A stretch of DNA of 64,000 nucleotides. Origin: Ostrinia nubilalis. Taxonomy: Eukaryota > Arthropoda > Insecta > Lepidoptera > Crambidae. Every line of letters starts with the position of its first letter. The stretch's first letter is position 1. This document shows, piece after piece, positions 1-10,985 of the stretch. Under the pieces are notes generated by a model. That model was not told where the DNA came from, did not search any database, and saw only the letters and a list, made by a program, of their open reading frames with translations. The DNA lies in contig NC_087106.1 in NCBI RefSeq assembly GCF_963855985.1, positions 13,346,012-13,410,011 of the forward strand. The letters run 5' to 3'. A program made the translations under genes and the position numbers.

Positions 1-240
1 TCGCTAAAAGTGGGCGGGGCACATAGCTCGTAGAGCTGATGGCCACTGGGGCAGGAAAGTTCTTGAGTGGCAACCACGAGCCGGAAGACGTAGCGTAGGC
101 AGGCCTCCCACTAGCTGGACCGACGATTTGGTGAAGGTCACGGGAGGTACCTGGATGCGAGCGGCGCAGGACCAGTCTTTGGGGAAGGCCTTTGTCCAGC
201 AGTGGACGTCTTTCGGCTGAAACGAATGAACGAACGCTAA
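1..240 (+). mobile_element. RTE-type LINE 3' end fragment
   Basis: This is the decayed C-terminal part of an endonuclease/reverse-transcriptase LINE plus its tail. It matches the better-preserved copy at 21,715-22,095 nearly base for base: the G-R-P/W-DD-LVKV stretch, then the 'FVQQWTSFG' stretch, then an AACGAA-like tail. It is truncated by the window edge. The RTE-clade assignment is from memory of the conserved tail and was not searched. Confidence 0.75.
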
Positions 241-269
241 AAGAGTTGGCCAAGCTAAAGAAATAGCCA

Positions 270-1330
270 AAATGGACCCTCGTAAAGCACCTTCATTTGA
301 TCTGATCACCATGCAGTCCATGTTCTTGACAATGACACACTGAGTGAGATCCTCGCAAGTCTCTTAACTTTTTAAATGATCCATAAACCTGGCAAGTCGC
401 CTTACGAAATCTCCTCCTATCGCTCAATTAATCTAACATTTGTATTGTTAAAATTATGGGAAAGGATCATTCTTGCTCGTTTATTCCCTGGCCTAAGTAT
501 GACCCATGTAATATAGTATACCCGACGATACATTTTGGCAGAAACTATACCAACCATAATCAGTACAATGTTTGAAAAAGAAAGAACCCTGTACGGCTGC
601 TTTCGCTGCGGCTTCAGCTGGGTTTAGCATAAAGGACTACTCTATGAAATTAAAAAGTACTTTCCAGCACACTTCTACTACCTACTGATGGAGTCTTATC
701 TCAGTGACAGTTTTAAATCAAACTCCGTGACAAAATCTTCTCTTTTTAGCTGCAGAGCTGGAGTATCCCAGGTCTCTGTACTTGGTCCGGTACTCTACAA
801 CATTTACTAGTAAAGCAGCCCAGACACCAGAAAGCTGCCGCTTTCCTCAAATGTAACTGTGATCTTAAAGCGACTTTCCTGTTGCAAAGTCAGCCAAATG
901 CCAATAATACTTGACTGACCAAGTGGCGCATGTAAGCAAGCCCCGAAGTCTCACCATATTATCATTTAAAACGTCGTCAACTTATCTTCCAGCCAATTTC
1001 AAATCAAATCTCAAATCTCTCTCGACAAATTGCTGCAATCAACCTACTTTAAAAATCTGGACCGTAGGATGACATGGAAAGACCATAAATATAAATAAAA
1101 CAGATCTGAACATAATATTATGGCATCTAACTTTGGTCGACCGACAGTCAGCTAATCCATCATTAACTGTGTGCTTCCAAAGAGTTCAAAAATACATGCT
1201 AAGGGCACATTGGTACGCTCGCCTTGAGGAAATACACGAAAACCTGATCTCAGCCAAACCTACTATCAAAATATCTATGATCAAGAGAGCTGATTTACTA
1301 GGGTAAACCACTGCTCTAGTAGCTCTACCG
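270..1330 (+). pseudogene. Decayed Jockey-like non-LTR reverse transcriptase
   Basis: Conceptual translation in shifting frames recovers the order expected for a Jockey-clade reverse transcriptase. A 'PGKSPYEISSYRSINLTFVL'-like block lies near 390-450, an 'SYLSDSFKSN' block near 690-725, and an 'AGVSQVSVLGPVLYNIY' block (finger/palm motif, degenerate) near 755-805. Thumb-like remnants follow, including 'MLRAHWYARLEEIHENLIS' near 1,195-1,255. Many stops and frameshifts show it is dead. I did not see the catalytic Y-x-DD box. The clade is inferred from motif style. Confidence 0.65.
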
Positions 1331-1894
1331 TGTCAAACCCCAACCAACTGCAAATCACCTGATTAGTCTTGACGACACATACTAAAAAAGCAGATTTAAA
1401 AAAAATACCTAATGAATAAAGGTCAAACAAGGTCACGCCGCCGACGCCGCCGCCGCCGAAGTCAAAAAGTCGGCGCGCCGCCGCCGGCCAATTATATATC
1501 GGCGCCCACCTCTAATCTGGTCACTATGAACGGAATCTGGATATTCTGAATTCGGAAAATTAGACAAGAAATGGCGTAATAAAGAAAGACCAGTGGTTTG
1601 TTTAGAAGTATCTACTGCATGCGCTTTGTACAAGGATGCAGCAGGTTACTAAAAATAGACGAATGATTAAAGCAACTGACGTGCAGATTATTTGTGACAA
1701 TCTACTTGAAGATTCACAACATCGTTGTACTACAATGACTCAATGGTTTGATTGCCAGGACAGATGCAATGACGAATTCATCATTACGAAACACTCGTCA
1801 TATATCACGTCGAAGCACAGGGACGCTACTCAGTAGCGGCTACTGCAATGACACATTTAAAGAACTTTTGACAACTCTTAGATTCCTTTTGTAA
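1331..1894. other. No recognisable gene
   Basis: AT-rich DNA with a short GC-rich trinucleotide patch (GCC/GCCG runs, about 1,435-1,495). Short open frames here lack codon bias, splice context and any recognisable motif. Confidence 0.5.
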
Positions 1895-2045
1895 GACCAT
1901 CATCATCACTACGACTTACACAGTTGAACATAGGTCTCCTCTGAGACTTTGGTTAGAGTGTCCGATTACTAGCGACCTAGAAAACCTGGTCTGTCATGTA
2001 AACCTTTACCAGGTCGTCAGTCCACCGAACGATTGAGCTTTTTGT
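1895..2045 (-). mobile_element. Degenerate RTE LINE fragment
   Basis: Read on the minus strand, the 'accaggtcgtcagtccacc' region at about 2,010-2,030 corresponds to the 'W-T/S-DDLVK' portion of the RTE tail seen at 21,965-21,990. Only a short degenerate piece remains. Confidence 0.45.
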
Positions 2046-5000
2046 TCACCCGCTCTTTGCTAAATTATACCTATTCAAGACCTTTCTCCTACACACCCCT
2101 GACATTTGAAAAATCGTTACGTCAGCATTGCGTCACGCGGTGACACGGCGCGAGCGCACCGATGCGAGGCTATTTCCGTCCCGCTCGCACGCCACTTCGT
2201 AGAACGGCTATTTTCGCAGCCCTTTCCTTGACGGAAATATTGTCAAGTTCAATCCCTTTCGAGGAACCGTTGCAGCAGTTGACAATGCCTGTTGTTTGGT
2301 CGGGTCAACAGCCCCGCGGGATGACACACCTAACTTCGGACTACATGCTCTACATTGCCTAAAGTCATGTTTTTCAACGAACTGCTCCAAGTGACTCTAC
2401 ATTTTGACAAGTGCTTGTCGCTTCTCTCGGTATTGGATTCATCCATTTCTCAGGGAATGTATTCCACTATTTTTACATGTCATGCTCGAAAGCTTTTCGT
2501 ATCTATAGCGCAAGAAAAGTCTAACATACTTTCGAAAATGAAAATGTGGTGGAATTGGAACTCCAATGTGATTACACATTCAAAGTATTTCAAAGCGCTG
2601 GGTATCTTCATTGCGCTGTTAATTCTCAGGTAACAACATATCATTTAGCTTCACCAACTAAGATATAAACCTCATTTGAACTCGCATGGCTAACTAAATA
2701 CAGCTGGAGTTAATATGCAGGAACATTACATTCACGGGCTGCCAAGCGGGTTACCGATTGTTTGGCGCGTATGGACTCGCAACAATAAATTGTATAATTA
2801 AACAACTAGCGATGACTTCATGTTATTACACCGCATAATCTGTCCGGGTGGTTCATATTAAAGAGATTAAAATCGTGTGCAACTAATTCAATATACCTAC
2901 GTATCAACAAATACACAGTTGACGCTAAATTGTTATTCAGCGGTATGTACAAAACAGCCTCGTTAAAATGAGTTCCATTAAACTCATAAAAATGCATTTA
3001 ATGCAAGCATTTAAAGCTTTTAAAAAGCACTTTTACAAGTCCCAGTAATAACCCTACCACTGCTTCAGGACAATAAATGGGCCAGTGCTGAGAAGAAGCA
3101 GCGCAAGAAACAGTGTCAGCCTCTTTTTCAAGGGTTTACAGACTTTAGACATATGTACTTATTTAGATACAACCCAATTCTATACATAGCGCTCAAGACA
3201 CTCCTTAACTAGGATTCGAACTCCCCCGAATTTAGTTAGTTACCCCTTGGGCAGACCTCAAATAACTATTTTTTTCCTTGTACTAATCGGCAACAGTGTT
3301 CTATTGCAAAGAATCACCATTTGATGACAACGAGAGCAAAAACGGAAATGGATAGTTAACACTGTGGCCGTGTACCTACCTAAATACAACGAGGGCTCCA
3401 CAATCATGAAAATTCTCATTTTCTGCCAATATTTACGGTATACCGGGGAAACTCGCCATTGACTTACGCAAGACAAGACACCCAACTACAATCCGGTAGC
3501 AACAGCGGCGGTCGCTCGCGGCCCGACCGCAGCGATGTAAACTGTGCACCAGCCGCGTGCCAACATAGACAATGGGATCGTTAAATGGACCAACTGACGC
3601 ACAACACTTTTCCTGTCCTAAATTAAAACTACGATTAAGAAAGCATTGCATGCGATGGGAAAGAGGATATCGGTTTCCAAGGTGAATAGCCTACTCATTA
3701 GGATCCTATAACTAAACGGTATCTTTCCGATTATCCCAATAATATTCATCGAAGAACCTCTATTATTATTCTCGTACTTAAGATATGCACAAAAAGACCC
3801 ATTTTGTAATAGATGAAATGTATGGAGTGTTTTATTGACATAGAGGTTGTCCCTTGAGCCCTTCTAATAGAAGAAGCGTCTTGACCAACCGTGTGCTTGG
3901 CCATGGTACATGAAAGAAAGATTGAGAATTCAAATATCAAATATCCCCATTTCCCGAACCATTATGATCGCCCTGGATGTCTAAGGGGAATTTCAGTGCT
4001 TCTGAACGGCTATCAGCCGTGCTGACGATGATGAGGCACTGATTGGGTCTAAACTTCGTCTACGAAGTACCGTGCCGTTTTTGTGGAAAAATAAAATAAA
4101 ATAAAACATCATTACTGATAACGAATATAGTTGACCGTGTACCTACAACACCTGGTTAAAAATAAATTGCAGCTAAAATTAAAAGCAGCAGTCCGTAGCG
4201 GCTCGGATTCGGCTGTTGACAGTGGCACGTCGCGTTCGACACCGTGTTATGTAAACACTCGGTGTTTACACCCGGTGTCGGGGCACAACTAGGTGCAATG
4301 TTGGCCATTCAAGCTCACGTTTGTGTTAAGCTTGTTTTGGTAGGAATGATCGAGTGGTGCATATTTTCAATTGGCTAATCATAGTAGCCGTCAATCGCAG
4401 CATTATTTCATTGCATATTTATCATGAATTATAACCGTGACATCCGTGAGAACTAACACGATTGGGATCTTTATACGTAATTATAGATGGGTACAACAAG
4501 AAAATATTCTACGTGCCTAATTATTACATGTCGCAGGCAAATAATTAAAAGTATAGATCAACAGAAAAGAACAAAAATAACAACAGACAGTTTTGTCCTA
4601 TCCTTGGATAAACTGAAGAACTACTGATTGTCGATGTTGTTTTGATCTTGTTTGAGATGAACATTTCAGCAAGTCCTAGGTAAAGTTATGAAACTTAAAT
4701 TCTGTATCTGATTATGGAATACAGCGCTAATTTACTTTGTTGCCCAAACCAATATAGAGAGCCCTAGACTAGAAGTTTCAAATAACGCCAGCCTCTCACT
4801 CGGCCTAGCTGCGACACGAACAAAGGCAAACTGCAGATGTTTGGGCTGTAAATCTGCCGGAGATCAAAGCGGGCTTGAAGCGAGATCGCGGCCGCGATGC
4901 CGCAGCGATGTTGCCCAATTATATTGTCCATCATTTCGTTTTCCGCGGATTTAGATGTAGTGCAGATTGGCTTTGATAAGACACTTGATGGCTTCATAGA

Positions 5001-5149
5001 AGTGGCGTCGCCTATGTATAGAAAACTGACAAATCATCATCATCATAGTATGTAGGTATAACGACTCATTTTACCTTTGGTAAGGAAGATACACACTACT
5101 ATCAACCTAACCACTTGCTACGAACAAGGAATAAGATCTAAACACCTCC
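2046..5149. other. Unassigned AT-rich region
   Basis: I see no gene. A piece near 3,075-3,120 resembles a common lepidopteran LINE tail ('gctgagaagaagcagcgcaa'). A perfect-stem palindrome with two forkhead-like sites lies at 4,238-4,279 and is listed separately. The rest shows neither coding bias nor clear repeat structure. Confidence 0.45.
4238..4279. promoter_or_regulatory. Two-part palindrome with inverted forkhead-type sites
   Basis: GACACCG (4,238-4,244) pairs with CGGTGTC (4,273-4,279). Inside it, GTAAACAC (4,251-4,258) pairs with GTGTTTAC (4,262-4,269) across three bases. GTAAACA/TGTTTAC is the classic forkhead-factor core. The palindrome is directly visible; a regulatory role is inference, and no promoter was identified next to it. 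Confidence 0.35.
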
Positions 5150-5270
5150 TGCGACCTTCACCAGATCGTCGGTCCACCTAGTCCCTCACTAGTCTAGTCT
5201 ACCCACACTACATCTTAAGGCCCATGGTCGCCACTCGAGCAGAGAACGTTTCTACCCCATCATCATTATC
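5150..5270 (-). mobile_element. RTE LINE tail fragment
   Basis: 'gcgaccttcaccagatcgtc' at about 5,151-5,170 is the reverse complement of the 'DDLVKVAG' coding stretch of the RTE copy at 21,970-21,990. The following bases, up to a 'ttctaccccatcatca' end, fit further degenerate LINE sequence. Confidence 0.55.
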
Positions 5271-8200
5271 TTCAAAAGGTTATTTTTATTAAACGTTACC
5301 ATTGATCTCTTAAAACGCAGTGCAGTTAATTTTTTATCTCAGACAGAATAGGCAAGTTAGATAAATCGATATTTTGGGGTATTTGAGTCTAAGAATTACC
5401 AGTACGTTGCAAATTGCAGATTAGTGCAAATACATATTAAATACAATCGGTCTGAGTGCCTATTACAGCCAACGCAATGACTTCGGCGCACGTCGCGCTT
5501 GATCAATGGCAGACACCACTAAACCAAACAACAATAAACGTGGGCTATTCCTAGACCCAACATTAACCAAGAACTGGATATCGACGACTGATATCTTTGT
5601 AATGAAAGATAATTACCTACAATAGATCTTCAGGTAAAATGAGGAAAATTTTACTGAAGTATTCACCTCATCCGCTTATTATGTCTTTAATTTTCCATTG
5701 CCGCTTACTAATTTTAACTGGCGAGAGACCCAAGGGAGTCTAGCCTATGAAAATACCAGTTTAAAATAGCTACCGCAGTTTCTGTGGATTTGGTCTGTCA
5801 CAGAAAACATAAGATTTTAAAAAGTATAAGACACCAAACTTTCATGTTTTGCAAATAGCCTTTCCCTCTAGCTCAACATTGAACCTACCTACAATAGTCA
5901 AAATAACACAACTAAACATTAAAACTACATTTGCTAAGCATGTGCATGCGGTATATATTTTTTTTCATTTAACTCTACATTTTGTATTTTTAAATTTTTA
6001 CTGCAAATAGGTGACTTCCCTAATTAATTTAAAGTTTGCAGAGCAATATTCTCATAAAAGGGATTAGGACGGCAATTAAAAATACGTCGGCTGTACGCAG
6101 AATATAAATCTCTCCGCACTCCTTTATAGTTCGCCGGATAAATGGCTTGACTGCCAATGATTTTATAACGCCTTTGATGCTGGATTATGTTTACTTGATA
6201 AAAATTGTAACACTCATTCAAACGATTCCAACAACATCTCTGAACCCCAAAAAATAACCTCCGATTCACACGAGCGCGGAAAGAATTCATTCGGTTATTT
6301 TTATAAATGTCATTTCCCCGTAGTATTCTTGCCCTTGAAATCTCGCCAAATAATAATAATAAATATGTAAATTAACTGCTGTAAAAATAAACGTTTTTCG
6401 AAATTTTATCATAGACACAGATATTACCTTCACTTCCATGCAAAATCTTCAGCGGATGTGGAACCAGACTGAACCAGACACTTGTGAAAACAAACTAATC
6501 GCTTTGGAGACACACGTCCGAACCGATTTAATCGATCCGGTCAAACAATATCACTAAACACCACTGGCAGTTTACAAAAAACACAAACAGTTGCATAAAA
6601 AGAATGCAATTCGAACGCGGCGATTCGAAATTCAAAGCGGTGTCACTCGCGGTCGCTTGGGCGGGAAATTCAGAGGGCGGACCGCCCGGCGCACGCGCGT
6701 TTGCCACTGAAACTGGCGGTTACGTGCCAAGCGTCGCCTGCGCTACGTCACCGTGGCCAACACGTTGGCCCAACACGCCAATACGCCAACGTCCGCGTCG
6801 AACGATTTCAGTACGTACTCGCATGTTTACATTTCAGTAAATGGTCAGTGTCTTTTAAATTGGCCGTCTTCTTCGAATTCGCAGCCTATGTGCGGCCGAA
6901 CGTTTACCGGAACATAAAATAGTGTTATTTTCATGTTACGGTCGTCTTATAATACTGCGATATCGATGCTAAACAAAGTTTAAGTGCTCCACCGAAGGCT
7001 CGAAACGAATCTGGAGTGAGGACATTACGGCACTTCATAGATTGAGATGTGCACTATATTTTTGTCGACACGTCATCAACTTTTCACATCTTCCTGTTTC
7101 GTAATAAATAATGGCTCTCATGATAGTGTTTGTTAGAAATCTCCACGTAATTTTAATGAAATTTAAAAATCTGATGGACGTAAGGGACGTCTAGTGGAAA
7201 ATTTTCCTAGATGTAACGATGTTATATTTTTTATTTGGTTACATCGTGTTTTTTTTTTACCTTTTTTAAATCTTCACCAATACCTAATGGCAAAAAACTA
7301 AAATTACATTTAAATCAAGAACAGTTCTGTACTGAGTACTGATATTCTAAGCTGTATGCGTACGAACATAAATTTTCGGAAAATCATCATAATAAAAGTA
7401 ATTAGACAAGTTTCTTCCTTGAAGAGGGCACGCAGGAAGATTCCTTGAAACCCAATGAACTTGAAACTGTCCCGAAGCTTTGTCCCACGAGCGCGTGCGC
7501 ACATTTATCACACCACCTCATTTAGAATGATTTAGAATCGTTCTTCAGAAACGAATTGTTAATTTGCGCTTCACCGCAACATCTTACAAACTACACTAAA
7601 TATACAATTCTAGGAATTGCAAAAATATATAAAGACGAAGAAAGAAGGAAGATCAGTTGCCTTTCACCTTTTGCGGGGTTTGAAGCCAACAATCTTCCTT
7701 TGACTTAGAACTAGACTCTAGCTGTGCTACTCTAGTGTAACGACTCCTAGGTTTGGCTCATAATTTACAATATACAAATTAGTTACTTCACCCTCAATCT
7801 AAACAAGGCTTTATTACGAAACTTTTACCCTTTCAGAATACAACTAGAGGGCGAACCCACCATCGTTTGGTTACAACAAAAAAAGTTCAAATCCGTGATG
7901 GATTGGATGAACTGTTAATGCTAAAAGGCAGTTATTCACCGTAGATAATTGCTTCTAAATGAATGAATGGTGATACTTAGATGATATCAATTGACTTGTC
8001 CATGTTAATATAATACAGCCAATAACTGTTCTCTAATTAGTAACCGTGTACGATTACGTGTTAGCGTTGTAAGTGATCGTGTGTTCCTCTGACAGGGCGG
8101 CTGAAAACCCGCTGGACAACTGTCGCGCTCAGATAATTAATTCATAATTCACTCACGAAAACGTAGGTAAGCGTGGCTCCATTATATCGCGGTAAGTTTT

Positions 8201-9855
8201 TGACTCGTAGAAAAAGTTTCTGTCAGATAGATTTTATAAGAGAGCCAATCCCTACCACATTGCTGATTGCCTGCATAGGTAAGTACCTACTACTTAACCA
8301 AAAAGCATCCAAGCCCGGCCAGAAAGTCCTCATAGCACCAGCACAAGTTTTCATAGCACAAGACCTGGTGACATGTTATGCATAGCATAGCTTTACGGTG
8401 CCTCTTTGCTGAACATGGGCCTCTTCCAATGATTTCCATAATGACTGCTAATCATGTAGAAGCCAAACCAAACAAATTAGAAAGCTCTCCTAAGCACTCT
8501 TTGTTGGATATCACAACATCTTCGGCGTGTCTTCGGAGATCGCTATACGATCCCAAATTAGCCAGTGACAAGTGCGAGGCCGTCACGTGCAGCCTGACGA
8601 ATCCCCAAAACAAACAGTTAATGGACGCTACATAACAATGTGCATAAATAAACAAAAAAGTCGGCAGACAATGGAAATGCGCTTGGCACGGGGCCAGCGT
8701 CACCAGAGACGGGGAAACGAAGACGTGTGTGGCCCTTTGTACACCGGACAAAGCAGCGGCAGAAGAGCCATGTTGCTGTGACAAATACAATGTTCTTGTG
8801 CTTGTATAATTAAACAAATAAGCACCTATTTCATTGCTGAGGTATACCCATCCCAACATAGGTAGATCGAGGTTGAAAATATGAATAACTCTTTTAATTA
8901 CCAACATTAGTACAAAACGCAAAACGCCTCAAAAATGTCATTTGTTCTGCGAGGTTAAGTACGATAGGTATTAACATTCTAATATTAAAAATTGTTATAA
9001 TTGCATCTTGGCTAACAAATAATAGGTAAACTTTCACTTACCAAAGTACTTGGAGCTTCAAAAGTCTTCCGCGTAAATTACCTATTTGAAGCGATCCACT
9101 TGACTGGTGAGCCCCCATAAACTTTCACTTTCACAAAGATCTGCTGCTACTAGGAGTCAGATTTGAACAATAAATCACCAATTATTCATAATTTTCACTT
9201 TTTATAAAATGTTAAGCGACACGAAACGGACAGATAGGAGATTTCAACAGAATAGTAGAATCCGTGGTAGAATCGCGCGTCATTGCGGCCGCAAGTGACG
9301 CTTAATTCAAAATTCGAACCACGCCTGTATTTGCGTTCCAAAATCAAATGCGTTTGCGCATGTTGTGTTGACTTTGATTGAGACAATCTAACTTTTTTTT
9401 CATGGAGCTTACAAATAAGTGTTACCATTAAAAATTTATAGAATAAGTAAGTTATTTAACTCTTCTATTTACTCTGTGGGCTGTGGCGGCTTCCTCACTT
9501 CGCACCCGGAGCAATGTATCTCGTTCTGATCTTAGCAGAGTGATTTTTCTGGGAAATGCATAATTTACAAGCTCTTTATTGGGCTGGTGCAGATACATAT
9601 TTTTTCTTCCGATCTTAGTTTTGCATTTGGGTTAATTTTGCTTCAAGGAAAATATTTTGTGAATGAGATTTTTCCATTTTTAGGGAATATGAATGCCCTC
9701 CATCATTCATCATAAAACGATAAAAACAAGACATTATTATTTACTCTACTAAACAGTAAGAACCAACTTTCAACAGAATCAAAAAATATTATTACCAATA
9801 AATTCTGTCCATGGTTTTATGAACTAATTGTTACGGAAATGTAAAATGGAAACTC
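5271..9855. other. Unassigned region, no supported gene
   Basis: Mostly AT-rich. A GC-rich patch at about 6,605-6,800 could be a promoter or 5' exon of something not recognisable here. The longest open frame (minus, 8,452-8,922) has no recognisable motif, biased composition or splice support, so I do not call it a gene. Poly-T tracts lie near 7,245-7,270. Confidence 0.4.
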
Positions 9856-9859
9856 TATA

Positions 9860-9960
9860 ATAGGGCTGGGTTGCACCAAATCTATCAAACTCCATACAAA
9901 AAGCACCGGTTATCGTCATAGTTACCGTTAAAGTTAGGCGGCTACGCCACCCTACGATTA
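9860..9960. mobile_element. MITE fragment related to the 11.26-kb element
   Basis: It begins with GGGCTGGGTTGCACCA and contains GTTAAAGTTA. Both resemble the ends of the elements at 11,262 and 23,026. The opposite inverted repeat is not clearly present, so it is called a fragment. Confidence 0.45.
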
Positions 9961-10039
9961 AATCTAAGGACATAAATGGTCAGGAGGAAAGAAACCAAAA
10001 TTTACAAACAGGCACTCAAACATTTATTCCAAATTGACT

Positions 10040-10985
10040 CTTACAAACTTTAGTAAGTCTATCCCTGTCGCAAGGAGCTCCATCCAGCTTTGGTTGCCTG
10101 GTACCCTCGAACGGGTGGGCAGCCATTGTGGGCGTGGTATTGTGGTGGTGTGACTTTTAAAAGCTTTAGTAGTCTTCTGAAAGTTAGTAGAGTCTCTCCC
10201 CATCGTAAAGAGCTCCATCCAGCTCTGGTTGCCTGGTACCCTCGGACGGGAGCCCCCAGGTTGGCAGCTATTGTGGGTGCGGTATCGAAGGATGCTGTCA
10301 CTATTCTTCAAGTTAGTACAGTCTCTCCCCATCGTAAGGAGGTCCATCCAGCTCTGGTTGCCTGGTACCCTCGGGGCCGGCAGCAGTTGTAGGCATGGTA
10401 AATAGTGTGGGATGAGGTCACATTTATTCTGAATTGACTTTCAAAAGCGTTAGTAAAGTCTCTCCCCATCGTAAGGAGCTCCATCCAGCTCTGGTTGCCT
10501 GGTACCCTCGGGTGGGGTGAGAGCCCCCAGCGGGTTGGCAGCTATTGTGGGTGCGGTAGAGAAGGATGCTGTCACTATTCTTCAACTTAGTACGGTCTCT
10601 CCCAATCGTAAGGAGCTCCGTCTAGCTCTGGTTGCCTGATACCCTCGGGGCCGGCAGCAGTTGTGGGCATGGTAGTGTGGGATGGTTACATTTACTCTGA
10701 GCTGACTCTTACAAGTTTTAGTACAGTCTCTCCCCATCGTAAGGAGCTCCATCCAGCTCTGGTTGCCTGGTACCCTCGGGCGGGAGCCCCCAGCGGGGCC
10801 GGCAGCCGTTGTGGGCGTGGTAGTGTGGGATGGTTACATTTACTCTGAGCTGACTCTTACAAGTTTTAGTACAGTCTCTCCCCATCGTAAGGAGCTCCAT
10901 CCAGCTCTGGTTGCCTGGTACCTTCGGGCGGGAGTCCCCAGCGGGGCCGGCAGCCGTTGTGGGCGTGGTAGCGAGGGATGCGATC
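10040..10985. repeat. Tandem array, about 129-148-bp units, made from the distal 3' exon
   Basis: The anchor GAGCTCCATCCAGCT or a near variant recurs at 10,075, 10,210, 10,339, 10,476, 10,613, 10,744 and 10,892, giving spacings of 135, 129, 137, 137, 131 and 148 bp. The rightmost unit is the coding 3' end of the small minus-strand gene (exon 10,866-11,077). The adjacent unit repeats the same C-terminal frame ending ...DGERLY-stop, while the units farther left are more diverged. On the minus strand AATAAA occurs at 10,423-10,428 and 10,023-10,028, so the array may form the 3' UTR of that isoform. Confidence 0.85.

Noticed and set aside
8452..8922. 156-residue minus-strand open frame
   Set aside because: No recognisable domain, no codon bias, no splice or promoter context. 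Probably random.
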